A DNA stretch of 16,097 nucleotides from Elusimicrobia bacterium UBA5214 (GCA_002412545.1 DHVG01000006.1:736-16832); one strand, 5' to 3'. Positions 1-7,097 are shown, counted from the stretch's first letter. Notes: generated from the sequence alone by a model not told the origin. Program-made: numbers and translations.

Positions 1-28
1 AGATTACAGATTACAAATTACAAATTAT
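1..28 (+). repeat. Heptamer tandem repeat in the nusG leader
   Basis: Four head-to-tail 7-bp units run from the first base: AGATTAC, AGATTAC, AAATTAC, AAATTAT. They lie just upstream of the nusG ribosome binding site and may continue left of the window. The array is seen directly. Its function, if any, is unknown; it belongs to a set of different micro-repeats placed before each gene of this cluster. Confidence 0.75.
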
Positions 29-54
29 ATAGATAGAAAAGGAGTTTTTGAAAA

Positions 55-585
55 ATGGGAAAGGACTGGTACATTGTACATACTTATTCAGGATATGAGG
101 ATAAAGTTAAGACGACTTTAGAAAAAACGGTTACTAATTTGGGTTTAGAAGAAAAAATTTCTAAGATTATTGTTCCTACAGAAGAAGTAATAGAAATTAG
201 AAAAAATAGAAAACAGGTCAAAAAACGCAAATTTTTTCCTGGTTATGTAATTGTAGAAATGGTAGTTGATAATCAAACTTATTGGATAATTAGGAATACT
301 GCCGGTGTGACTGGATTTTTAGGTGGAGTAAAGCCTATCCCTTTGCCTGAAGAAGAAAAAAGAAATATTGAAAATTTAGCCAGTGGAGAGCCAACTGCTA
401 AACCACGTTTAGCAGTACTTTTTGAAAAAGGTGAGACAATCAGAATTATTGAAGGACCTTTTCGTCATTTTATTGGTGTCATTGAAGAAGTGAATGAAGA
501 ACGGGCTAAAGTTAAAGTTATGGTAACAATTTTTGGTCGACCTACACCAGTGGAATTAGATTTTCTACAGGTAGAAAAAATATGA
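55..585 (+). CDS. nusG: Transcription termination/antitermination factor NusG
   Basis: NusG binds the clamp helices of RNA polymerase to modulate pausing and Rho-dependent termination, and couples the polymerase to the leading ribosome. At 176 residues it has the normal bacterial length. The N-terminal NGN domain is clear (DWYIVHTYSGYEDKV at residues 4-18, and the KRKFFPGYVIVEM strand around 57-69). The C-terminal KOW domain runs from about residue 123 (FEKGETIRIIEGPF) to the end, with the usual short linker between the two. The ATG follows an AAGGAG ribosome binding site by about 10 bases. secE, the usual upstream partner, would lie left of the window. The gene heads the nusG-rplK-rplA cluster, which is the standard bacterial order. 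Confidence 0.98.
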   Translation: MGKDWYIVHTYSGYEDKVKTTLEKTVTNLGLEEKISKIIVPTEEVIEIRKNRKQVKKRKFFPGYVIVEMVVDNQTYWIIRNTAGVTGFLGGVKPIPLPEEEKRNIENLASGEPTAKPRLAVLFEKGETIRIIEGPFRHFIGVIEEVNEERAKVKVMVTIFGRPTPVELDFLQVEKI

Positions 586-707
586 GCATGAATAATGGCA
601 CGAATAGAAATACACATCACGAATGAACGCGAATAATGACAATGACTTGTTCGTGAATATTCGTGATAAGATTTGTGATTTATATTCGTGAAAATTGGTG
701 AAACGAG
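586..707 (+). repeat. nusG-rplK spacer built from ATTCGTG / CACGAAT units
   Basis: This 122-bp spacer is unusually long for the boundary. It contains the heptamer CACGAAT at 599-605 and 618-624 and its reverse complement ATTCGTG at 659-665 and 684-690, plus TTCGTGAAT at 650-658. Because both orientations occur, the left and right halves can pair as RNA. No promoter or open reading frame of interest is visible here. The same ATTCGTGAAT word recurs at the dnaE start (1900-1909). Confidence 0.65.
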
Positions 708-1136
708 ATGGCAAAAAAAGTTAAAACACAAATTAGATTACAGATTCCCGCAGGTAATGCTACACCTGCACCGCCGGTTGGTCCAGCTTTAGGACAACAT
801 GGGGTAAATATTATGGAATTTTGTAAACAGTTTAACGAACGGACAAAAGGTCAAGAATTCGGGACAGTTATACCGGTAATTATTACTGTTTATGATGACC
901 GGTCTTTCACTTTCATTACTAAAATGCCACCAGTTTCTGCGTTGCTTAAGAAAGCAGCTGGTTTGGCTAAAGCTGCCGGTGACCCCGGACGAACTACAAT
1001 TGGTAAACTTACGAAAAAACAAATTGAAGAAATTGCCAAGGTAAAAATTGCCGACTTAAATACTACTGATTTGGAATCAGCGGTACGTACTGTTGAAGGA
1101 ACAGCACGAAGTATGGGAATTGAAATAGTTAAATAG
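708..1136 (+). CDS. rplK: 50S ribosomal protein L11
   Basis: L11 binds the GTPase-associated region of 23S rRNA with the L10-L12 stalk and helps factor-dependent steps of translation. The product is 142 residues, the usual length. The N-terminal domain carries the signature PPVGPALGQHG (residues 22-32). The C-terminal rRNA-binding domain begins near residue 70 and includes DPGRTTIGKLTKKQ and the final TVEGTARSMGIEI. The ATG at 708 is supported by the family N-terminus (MAKKVKTQIRLQIPAG), although only a weak GAG lies upstream, inside the repeat-rich spacer. The gene is very likely co-transcribed with nusG and rplA. Confidence 0.98.
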   Translation: MAKKVKTQIRLQIPAGNATPAPPVGPALGQHGVNIMEFCKQFNERTKGQEFGTVIPVIITVYDDRSFTFITKMPPVSALLKKAAGLAKAAGDPGRTTIGKLTKKQIEEIAKVKIADLNTTDLESAVRTVEGTARSMGIEIVK

Positions 1137-1146
1137 TCAAAAAGTA

Positions 1147-1178
1147 AAAGTTAGAAAGTTAGAGAGTTAAAAAGTTAG
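1147..1178 (+). repeat. Octamer tandem repeat in the rplK-rplA spacer
   Basis: Four 8-bp units lie in phase: AAAGTTAG, AAAGTTAG, AGAGTTAA, AAAGTTAG. A partial unit precedes them at 1139-1146. The array ends immediately at the purine-rich rplA ribosome binding site (GGAAAGGGG, 1178-1186). The unit differs from the heptamers before nusG and rplK. Confidence 0.75.
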
Positions 1179-1196
1179 GAAAGGGGTAAAGAATAA

Positions 1197-1886
1197 ATGG
1201 CGGGGAAGAAATACAGTGAGAAAGCAAAAATAGTTGAAAGAAATAAACTTTATAGTTTAGAAGAAGCAATTGAGTTAGCAAAAAAAACAACCTATGCCAA
1301 ATTTGACGAAACCGTGGAATTACATTTTAATTTGGGAGTAAATCCAAAACATTCGGACCAACTTGTCCGGGGTACGATTGTTTTGCCTCACGGGAGTGGA
1401 AAATCAAAAAAAGTTGTCGTGATTACTAAAGGTGAAAAATTTAAAGAAGCCGAAACCAGTGGTGCGGATTTTGTCGGTTCAGATGAATTGATTGAAAAAA
1501 TTAGTAAAGGTTGGTTTGAATTTGATACTCTTATTGCTACACCGGATATGATGAAAGATTTAGCAAAATTAGGTAAACTTTTAGGACCTAAGGGGTTGAT
1601 GCCCAATCCAAAGGCGGGCACGGTAACGATGGATATTGCCCGAGCAGTAAAAGAAATTAAAGCCGGACGGATTGAATTCAAGGTTGATTCCTATGGAATT
1701 GTCCATACTCTAATTGGCAAAATTTCTTTTCCTAAAGAAAAACTATTAGAAAATGCAAAAACATTAATTGAAGCAATTCTTCGTGCTAAGCCTCCTGCAG
1801 CTAAAGGACGATATTTAAAAAGTGTTACTCTCTCCACCACTATGGGACCAGGGATAAAAATTGACCCTAACCAAAAATTTATATAA
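1197..1886 (+). CDS. rplA: 50S ribosomal protein L1
   Basis: L1 forms the mobile L1 stalk at the ribosomal E site, and in many bacteria it represses its own operon by binding a stalk-like mRNA site. The 229-residue product matches the family length. The L1 signature GPKGLMPNPKAGTVT starts near residue 130, and the lysine-rich N-terminus (AGKKYSEKAK) and C-terminal KSVTLSTTMGPGIKIDP are typical. The ATG at 1197 follows GGAAAGGGG at 1178-1186. The next gene is dnaE, 17 bases downstream, rather than the rplJ expected in most bacteria. I see no clear L1-binding mimic in the spacers, although the repeats could hide one. Confidence 0.98.
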   Translation: MAGKKYSEKAKIVERNKLYSLEEAIELAKKTTYAKFDETVELHFNLGVNPKHSDQLVRGTIVLPHGSGKSKKVVVITKGEKFKEAETSGADFVGSDELIEKISKGWFEFDTLIATPDMMKDLAKLGKLLGPKGLMPNPKAGTVTMDIARAVKEIKAGRIEFKVDSYGIVHTLIGKISFPKEKLLENAKTLIEAILRAKPPAAKGRYLKSVTLSTTMGPGIKIDPNQKFI

Positions 1887-1903
1887 TTAATTCGAGTAAA
1901 TTC

Positions 1904-4900
1904 GTGAATTTAGAGTTTGTCCATTTACATAATCATACCGAGTATTCACTCCTTGACGGTGCCTGCCGAATTGTTGATGACCGGAATCTTCCCGCCGAAC
2001 TTCTACGCTGGATAGGTACTTTTTCTAATCCGGTTTTAGCCATCACTGACCACGGGAATATGTTTGGAGCAATAGAATTCTACCGTACTTGTTCAACTCT
2101 GGGGATAAAACCAATTATTGGTTGCGAGGTATACATAGCACCGCAATCAAGGTTTATGAAGAAAAATTTAAGTAAGGGGAGTAATACACTTACTAAAGAA
2201 GACACTCAACCTGAAATCAGTTCTGACCATCTTACTCTTTTAGCTGCTGATGCAACTGGTTATAAAAACTTAATGAACTTAGTTACCATCGGTTATTTGG
2301 AAGGTTATTATTACCGTCCCCGGATTGATAAAGAAGTATTAGAAAAATATCATCAAGGTTTAATTGTATTATCCGGCTGTTTGAAAGGAGAAATACAACG
2401 TTTACTTCTGCAAGGAAAAAATGAAGAAGCAAAAAATAAGGTTGATTACTTTAGTCAGATTTTTGGTAAAGAAAACTTTTATTTAGAACTAATGGATAAC
2501 GATATGCCGCAGCAGAAAAAACTTATTCCTTTACTTTTAGAATTGAGCAAAGCTACCGGTATAGAAGTAGTAGTAACTAACGATTGTCATTACTTAAAAA
2601 AAGAAGATGCATATGCCCATGATATTCTTTTGTGTATTGGCACGGGAAGAAAACTTAACGAGTCGGAAAGATTGCGTTTTCCGACTAACGAATTCTATTA
2701 CAAATCGGCAGACGAAATGCACCACTTATTTTCCTACTCTCCGCAAGGGTTGAGAAATACATTAGCAATTGCCGAGAAATGTAATTTAAGAATTTCTTTT
2801 GACCAGTTATATTTGCCGGAATATATCCTTCCCCAAGGGGGGTATCTTAATCTTGATGAGTATCTGGAGAATCTTTGTTATCAAGGATTGAAAGAAAGAT
2901 ACCCTGAAATCACTCCAGAGATAGAAAAACGTTTACGCGATGAACTCGCTTTAATCAAAAAGATGGGTTACGCTGGATATTTTCTGATTGTCTGGGATTT
3001 TGTCCGCTATGCGAAGAAAGAAGGTATCCCGATTGGTCCAGGAAGAGGTTCGGGTGCTGGTTCACTGGTTGCTTATGTTTTGGGAATAACTAATATTGAC
3101 CCTTTAAAGTATGGTTTACTTTTTGAACGTTTCCTCAATCCGGAAAGACGCACTTTGCCGGATTTGGATATTGACTTTTCCGATACTGGTAGAGAGAAAG
3201 TAATCACCTATGTAAAAGAAAAATATGGTAACAAAAATGTTGCCCAGATTATCACTTTTGGTTCAATGGATGCACGCTTAGCTGTCCGTGATGTGGGAAG
3301 AGTGCTTGATTTACCCTTATCTTTAGTTGACCGGATTGCTAAACTTATCCCTTTTGGTTCTACTATTTTTAATGCTTTACAGACTGTGCCACAATTAAAA
3401 AATGAATTTGAAGAAAATGAATCTGTCCATCAAACGTTGACCATTGCCCAAAAACTTGAAGGTTTAAAACGGCATACCGGTGTCCATGCTGCAGGAATTG
3501 TAATTGCTAAAGAAGAAATAACTAATTTTACACCTTTAGCCAAACAACCGAATACTGAAGTAATTACTACCCAGTATAATGACGATTCTTTGCTTAAATT
3601 AGGTATGCTCAAGATTGATTTTCTTGGTCTGCGTAACCTGACTATAATTGAGGATACCCTTGCTTTAGTTAACCAGAGAAAAAAAATAAGAGGTGATTAC
3701 CTCAAACTTACCCGGGAGACAATACCGCTTGATGATAAAAAAACTTTCCAACTTCTCAGCGAAGCAAGAACAATTGGTGTTTTCCAGTTAAGTTCTTCGG
3801 GTATGCGTGACCTCTTACGCAAACTTAAACCGACGATTTTTGAAGATTTAATCGCCTTAGTTTCGCTTTATCGTCCGGGACCGATGGGTTCAGGTATGCT
3901 TGATGAATTTGTTTTGCGTAAACACAATCCCACAAGAATAAAGTATGAACATTCGCTTTTAGAACCAATTCTTAAAGAAACTTACGGTGTAATTGTTTAC
4001 CAGGAACAAGTAATGCGTATTGCTGCCGATTTAGCCGGATTTGCTCCCGCGGAGGCGGATATTTTGCGTCAAGCAATGGGGAAAAAAATACCGGAAGAGA
4101 TAGAACGGCAGAGAGGAAATTTTCTTGAAGGAGCAAAAGAAAAACATCTGGAAAAAAGAATCGCGAATAAAATTTTTGACCTGCTTGTCCATTTTGGTGG
4201 TTACGGATTTAATAAATCACATGCCGCTGCCTACGCTTTACTCGCTTATAAAACCGCATTCCTGAAAGCAAATTATCCCATAGAATATATGACTGTTCTT
4301 TTAAGCAGTGAAATCGGCCGGGCAACTTTAGAAAAAAGTCGTCTGATGGAATATGTTCAGGAAGCAGAAGAAATGGGGATAGAGATTGTTCCGCCGGATA
4401 TTCAACATAGTTTTACCTATTTTTCCATTGAAACTCGTGATGGTAAGGACGAAAAGTCTCGTGGAGACATCGTCTCTTTACGAGAAGGTATTCGTTATGC
4501 TTTATCGGCAATAAAAAATGTTGGTGAAGGAGCCGCGGAAATAATTGTTCAGGAAAGAGAAAAAAGTGGTAAATACAAGTCATTTGAAGATTTCCTCTGG
4601 CGGTTGGTGAATACTGCCGAAAAGTCCCTGAACCACACTGGTTCAGGGCGGGCAGGATTAAACCGAAAGACATTAGAAAGTCTAATCAAAGCCGGTGCTT
4701 GTGATTGTTTTCATCAACCACGGGCACAACTTTTTGCCAGTTTGGATACTCTTCTAGAAAAGATTTCCCGTGAACAGCGGTTAGCCAAACAAGGTTCATT
4801 TTTTAGCAATTTAGATTTAACTTCTATCCAAGAGTCAACCGCTAAGAGCCAACCGCCAATCAGTGAATGGCCTGAACATCTCCTGCTTAACTATGAGAAA

Positions 4901-5539
4901 GAAATGCTTGGTTTTTATTTTTCCGGGCATCCTTTAGCCCGCTGGAGTAAAGAATTGAAACTTTATTCCACCTGTAGTTTAGCCCAGTTGAAAAATGAAG
5001 CGGAACTTTTTGAAAATACGAATGTCCGTTGTGCTGGAATCATTGTCAATGTGAAAAGACTTATCTCTAAGGAGAAAAAAGAACAATATGCGCGGTTTAA
5101 ATTAGAAGATTTAGATGATGAAATTGATGTTTTAGTTTTCCCGAAAGCTTATGCTAATGGATTAGTAAAGTATCTTGTTCCCAATACAATGGTTGTGGTT
5201 ACCGGGAGAGTTAATCCAAGGGAAGAAAAAATTGAACTGATTGCAGAAAATATTTTATCTTTTATTGAAGCACGAGAGAAATATGTCCGGCATCTCTGGA
5301 TAAAACTATCGGTTGCCGGTTTAGAAGATGATTTTCTGGAAAAATTAAAAAAAATTTTAGAGAAACATCCGGGAAAATGTAAAGTCGGGTTACATTTAAT
5401 TAATCCGGCGGTAAGTCAACATCTACCTCAAGAGAAAGAAATAACCGTAGAAAGTGGACTCACGGTAAGTCCAAAAGAAGAGTTGGTCACCGAAATAGAA
5501 AAACTTCTCGGTAAAGAAGCAATAGAGTTTTCTACCTAA
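1904..5539 (+). CDS. dnaE: DNA polymerase III alpha subunit (DnaE type)
   Basis: Catalytic subunit of the replicative polymerase. The 1211 residues comprise an N-terminal PHP domain (HLHNHTEYSLLDG at 7-19, TDHGNMFG near 48), a palm with GPGRGSGAGS and the two catalytic aspartates in PDLDIDF (about 419-425), the third aspartate in KIDFLGL (D572), fingers, tandem HhH, an OB fold near 1040-1120 and a C-terminal domain. No DnaQ-like exonuclease is inserted, so this is not PolC. The PHP histidines look intact, so metal-dependent proofreading is possible. The start is GTG at 1904: it gives the family N-terminus and no ATG precedes it. There is no good ribosome binding site, so coupling to rplA is likely. 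The protein is somewhat longer than the roughly 1150 residues usual for the family. Part of the excess coincides with two DNA palindromes at 4457-4485 and 4626-4648. Confidence 0.98.
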   Translation: MNLEFVHLHNHTEYSLLDGACRIVDDRNLPAELLRWIGTFSNPVLAITDHGNMFGAIEFYRTCSTLGIKPIIGCEVYIAPQSRFMKKNLSKGSNTLTKEDTQPEISSDHLTLLAADATGYKNLMNLVTIGYLEGYYYRPRIDKEVLEKYHQGLIVLSGCLKGEIQRLLLQGKNEEAKNKVDYFSQIFGKENFYLELMDNDMPQQKKLIPLLLELSKATGIEVVVTNDCHYLKKEDAYAHDILLCIGTGRKLNESERLRFPTNEFYYKSADEMHHLFSYSPQGLRNTLAIAEKCNLRISFDQLYLPEYILPQGGYLNLDEYLENLCYQGLKERYPEITPEIEKRLRDELALIKKMGYAGYFLIVWDFVRYAKKEGIPIGPGRGSGAGSLVAYVLGITNIDPLKYGLLFERFLNPERRTLPDLDIDFSDTGREKVITYVKEKYGNKNVAQIITFGSMDARLAVRDVGRVLDLPLSLVDRIAKLIPFGSTIFNALQTVPQLKNEFEENESVHQTLTIAQKLEGLKRHTGVHAAGIVIAKEEITNFTPLAKQPNTEVITTQYNDDSLLKLGMLKIDFLGLRNLTIIEDTLALVNQRKKIRGDYLKLTRETIPLDDKKTFQLLSEARTIGVFQLSSSGMRDLLRKLKPTIFEDLIALVSLYRPGPMGSGMLDEFVLRKHNPTRIKYEHSLLEPILKETYGVIVYQEQVMRIAADLAGFAPAEADILRQAMGKKIPEEIERQRGNFLEGAKEKHLEKRIANKIFDLLVHFGGYGFNKSHAAAYALLAYKTAFLKANYPIEYMTVLLSSEIGRATLEKSRLMEYVQEAEEMGIEIVPPDIQHSFTYFSIETRDGKDEKSRGDIVSLREGIRYALSAIKNVGEGAAEIIVQEREKSGKYKSFEDFLWRLVNTAEKSLNHTGSGRAGLNRKTLESLIKAGACDCFHQPRAQLFASLDTLLEKISREQRLAKQGSFFSNLDLTSIQESTAKSQPPISEWPEHLLLNYEKEMLGFYFSGHPLARWSKELKLYSTCSLAQLKNEAELFENTNVRCAGIIVNVKRLISKEKKEQYARFKLEDLDDEIDVLVFPKAYANGLVKYLVPNTMVVVTGRVNPREEKIELIAENILSFIEAREKYVRHLWIKLSVAGLEDDFLEKLKKILEKHPGKCKVGLHLINPAVSQHLPQEKEITVESGLTVSPKEELVTEIEKLLGKEAIEFST
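4457..4485 (+). repeat. Nested palindrome inside dnaE (candidate in-frame insertion)
   Basis: Outer arms TCTCGT (4457-4462) and ACGAGA (4480-4485) enclose inner arms GAGAC (4464-4468) and GTCTC (4472-4476) around a 3-base loop. The hairpin encodes part of a charged stretch (EKSRGDIVSLRE) between the conserved PPDI..SF motif and the conserved AIKNVG motif. As I recall the family, most DnaE proteins have a much shorter link here. The palindrome is seen; its origin by insertion is inferred. Confidence 0.5.
4626..4648 (+). repeat. Perfect 10-bp inverted repeat inside dnaE (candidate in-frame insertion)
   Basis: CCCTGAACCA (4626-4635) and TGGTTCAGGG (4639-4648) are exact reverse complements around the 3-base loop CAC. 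The element encodes LNHTGSG within NTAEKSLNHTGSGRAG, just before the conserved LNRKTLESLIKAGA helix of the HhH region. DnaE proteins normally pass almost directly from the preceding helix into this motif. A perfect 10-bp hairpin is unexpected in coding DNA. Confidence 0.6.
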
Positions 5540-5549
5540 ACAATAAGAA

Positions 5550-6236
5550 ATGAAACAAAAAATTTTGGTAATTGATGATGAGAAAAATGTTTGTGAAAGT
5601 GTTAAAGCCACACTTGATGATTTTCAAGTTGACTATGCCTTGACTGCGGGAGAAGGTATAGAAAAAGCAAAAAATGACAAACCGGACTTAATCATACTTG
5701 ACCTTGCTTTCCCGGGAGAAATGGATGGCTGGGATATATGTGAAACGCTGAAAGCGGATAAGGAAACCGAAGATATACCCATAGTAATGCTTACCGGGGA
5801 AATGCTCAAGAAAGAAGACGAAATAAAAGGTTTGGAGATGGGTGCGGAGGACTATATTAAGAAACCTTTTGATACAGATATATTCCGAGCAAGGATAAGA
5901 AGGGTAATAAACAGAGCAAACCTCGAAAAAACATCAAGAAGAATACTGAAAAGAGGAGATGTGAACTTGTATACCGTGCCGCTGATGGCAAAAATTGGAA
6001 GAAGAAAAATATATCTCCCGCCAAAACAGTTTGAGTTTCTTTATCTTTTAATGTTAAAGCAAGGTAAAGTTGTAACCAGAGAATATTTATGCAGGACACT
6101 GTGGGAATGCGAGAGTAAGAAGGACAGCGAAGACAGAAGTATAGAAATGACCGTTAAGAAACTAAGAGCAAACCTTGGTCCTAAAGACGGGAAAAGAATA
6201 AAAACAGTAAAGAACAAAGGCTATCTTTTTGTTTGA
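5550..6236 (+). CDS. OmpR/PhoB-family response regulator
   Basis: Two-component response regulator of 228 residues. The receiver domain (about 1-120) has the acidic pair D9-D10, the phospho-acceptor D51 in LIILDL, T82 and K105 in the IKKPF motif, so all phosphorylation residues are present. The C-terminal winged-helix Trans_reg_C domain (about 138-228) contains LPPKQFEFLYLLMLKQGKVVTR and ends in the typical KTVKNKGYLFV. It should bind DNA as a phosphorylated dimer. The gene starts 10 bases after the dnaE stop with no strong ribosome binding site, so it is probably read from the same transcript. No sensor histidine kinase is present in the window, so it is an orphan here. Its target is unknown; a promoter 36 bases beyond its stop is one candidate. 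Confidence 0.93.
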   Translation: MKQKILVIDDEKNVCESVKATLDDFQVDYALTAGEGIEKAKNDKPDLIILDLAFPGEMDGWDICETLKADKETEDIPIVMLTGEMLKKEDEIKGLEMGAEDYIKKPFDTDIFRARIRRVINRANLEKTSRRILKRGDVNLYTVPLMAKIGRRKIYLPPKQFEFLYLLMLKQGKVVTREYLCRTLWECESKKDSEDRSIEMTVKKLRANLGPKDGKRIKTVKNKGYLFV

Positions 6237-6271
6237 CAGGAGGGCAATTCCCAAAGTAACCAAAAAATTAC

Positions 6272-6300
6272 TTGACAAGAAAAAAGAAGTTTTGTAAAAT
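6272..6300 (+). promoter_or_regulatory. Consensus sigma70-type promoter
   Basis: TTGACA at 6272-6277 and TAAAAT at 6295-6300 are separated by exactly 17 bases. Transcription would begin near 6306-6308. No open reading frame follows before the terminator at 6413-6443, which points to a non-coding product. Confidence 0.75.
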
Positions 6301-6305
6301 ACTGC

Positions 6306-6443
6306 CAGATATAGTTTCCAAAGAGGTCTGGTGGTAAAAGTGGAAAGCAAGAGGACAAAACCGTCCCATAATTTTGTAGTAAATCTTGACCATCAGTAAT
6401 TAAATGGTGAAGCCGTAGGACACAAATGTCTTACGGTTTTTTT
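6306..6443 (+). ncRNA. Putative small structured RNA of about 140 nt, class unknown
   Basis: The segment is bounded by a near-perfect promoter and a strong intrinsic terminator and contains no plausible gene. Possible stems are TTTCCA (6315-6320) with TGGAAA (6341-6346), GGAC (6353-6356) with GTCC (6363-6366), and ACCAT (6389-6393) with ATGGT (6404-6408), followed by the terminator hairpin. A competing pairing of CTGGTGG (6329-6335 region) with CCATCAG (6390-6396 region) is also possible. I compared it from memory with 6S RNA, SRP RNA, tmRNA, RNase P RNA and common riboswitches and recognised none. It could be a free small RNA, or an attenuated leader whose gene has been lost. Confidence 0.55.
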
Positions 6444-6449
6444 ATTTTT
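6413..6449 (+). terminator. Intrinsic terminator
   Basis: CCGTAGGACA (6413-6422) pairs with TGTCTTACGG (6427-6436) over 10 base pairs, one of them G-U, around a CAAA loop. A run of seven T (6437-6443) and a second T-rich stretch follow. It ends the putative small RNA and may also stop read-through from dnaE and the response regulator. Confidence 0.85.
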
Positions 6450-6575
6450 CTTTGAACTTGTTTTGGGCTTGTGTCTAAGAATAGCGGGTGGATAATCTGT
6501 AGCACGACATTAATCATAGTAGAAGATAAGGGATGGTCTTGAAAAGTTGATTTACGGAGTGGAATATACTAAAAT

Positions 6576-6606
6576 GACACTGTCCCGATAGACATCGGGA
6601 CATGTC
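6576..6606. repeat. Palindromic repeat of the TCCCGAT..ATCGGGA type
   Basis: TGTCCCGAT (6581-6589) and ATCGGGACA (6594-6602) are exact reverse complements around a 4-base loop. GACA (6576-6579) and TGTC (6603-6606) extend the stem after one bulged base. Related CCCGA-based hairpins occur at 6956-6976 and 7921-7940, so this is a small dispersed family. Confidence 0.7.
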
Positions 6607-6812
6607 ACCCTGACCCTGAATGAAATGAAGGGGAAGGGTCTCATAAATATCGTCCTAAGATGAGATTCTTTCCTACCGGATTGGCGGCTCAAAACAACGA
6701 AATAAAAGTTGAGTAATAGCGTCAAATTTGAATGCACTTTAAAGACCACGAAATAAACTGTGACTATTAGGCAATGTAATCGTCTTGGGGGGATTATCAG
6801 AACGGTAAGTGA

Positions 6813-6848
6813 ACCTCGTTAGACCCGCTCCAAGCGGACTAACCGGGT
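6813..6848. repeat. Palindromic repeat of the ACCNNGTTAG..CTAAC type
   Basis: GTTAG (6818-6822) pairs with CTAAC (6839-6843), and CCGC (6825-6828) with GCGG (6834-6837). The ends ACC and GGGT resemble those of the larger palindrome at 7948-7993 (ACCCCGTTAGA ... TCTAATGGGGT). The two look like members of one family with different centres. Confidence 0.55.
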
Positions 6849-6943
6849 GAACTAATACAACTCCGTTCCCAAATTTCATATCAGAAAGAGGAAGCCGTTG
6901 TGGAAAAAGTGACGGCGAGAAAATATAGTAGAAATTAAAATTT

Positions 6944-6996
6944 AAACCGACTTCTGTCCCGACGTAACGTCGGGGCGAGTCGGTTTTTATATTTTT
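6944..6996 (+). terminator. Intrinsic terminator with a nested palindromic repeat
   Basis: The outer stem AAACCGACT (6944-6952) / AGTCGGTTT (6978-6986) is perfect and is followed by T-rich DNA. Its loop contains a second perfect hairpin, CCCGACG (6958-6964) / CGTCGGG (6968-6974), of the same type as the dispersed CCCGA palindromes. The transcript it would terminate is not identified. Confidence 0.65.
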
Positions 6997-7097
6997 GGAG
7001 AAATTAGTTCTCAAGAAATGGGGAATGTATCAATTGTAAAGAAGCGTCCCCTTGTTTCTTGGATTACTTAATGGAAAAATTACAGTTCAAAACCAAC

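Larger units (their letters stand above)
6237..7097. other. 860-base region without a convincing protein gene
   Basis: No reading frame here has a ribosome binding site together with a recognisable product on either strand. The region holds a consensus promoter with a probable small RNA (6272-6443), a palindromic repeat (6576-6606), a run related to dispersed repeats (about 6603-6680, with the small hairpin TCTCA/TGAGA), a second palindromic repeat (6813-6848) and a terminator with a nested repeat (6944-6996). I could not match the stretch 6446-6570 to anything. Confidence 0.6.

Noticed and set aside
1..28. Possible CRISPR-like array from the short tandem units
   Set aside because: The units are 7 bp and directly adjacent without spacers. 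No CRISPR array or cas gene is visible in the window.
465..731. Open frame of 88 codons on the - strand over the nusG-rplK boundary
   Set aside because: Antisense of nusG and of the ATTCGTG repeats; no family features.
6446..6960. Possible RNase P RNA, tmRNA, 6S or SRP RNA
   Set aside because: The conserved cores I know (GAGGAAAGTCC, the tmRNA TTCGA arm, GGAAGGAAGCAGC of SRP) are absent on both strands.
6739..7014. Open frame of 91 codons on the - strand in the gene-free region
   Set aside because: It runs through two palindromic repeats and a terminator hairpin and has no recognisable family or start signal.
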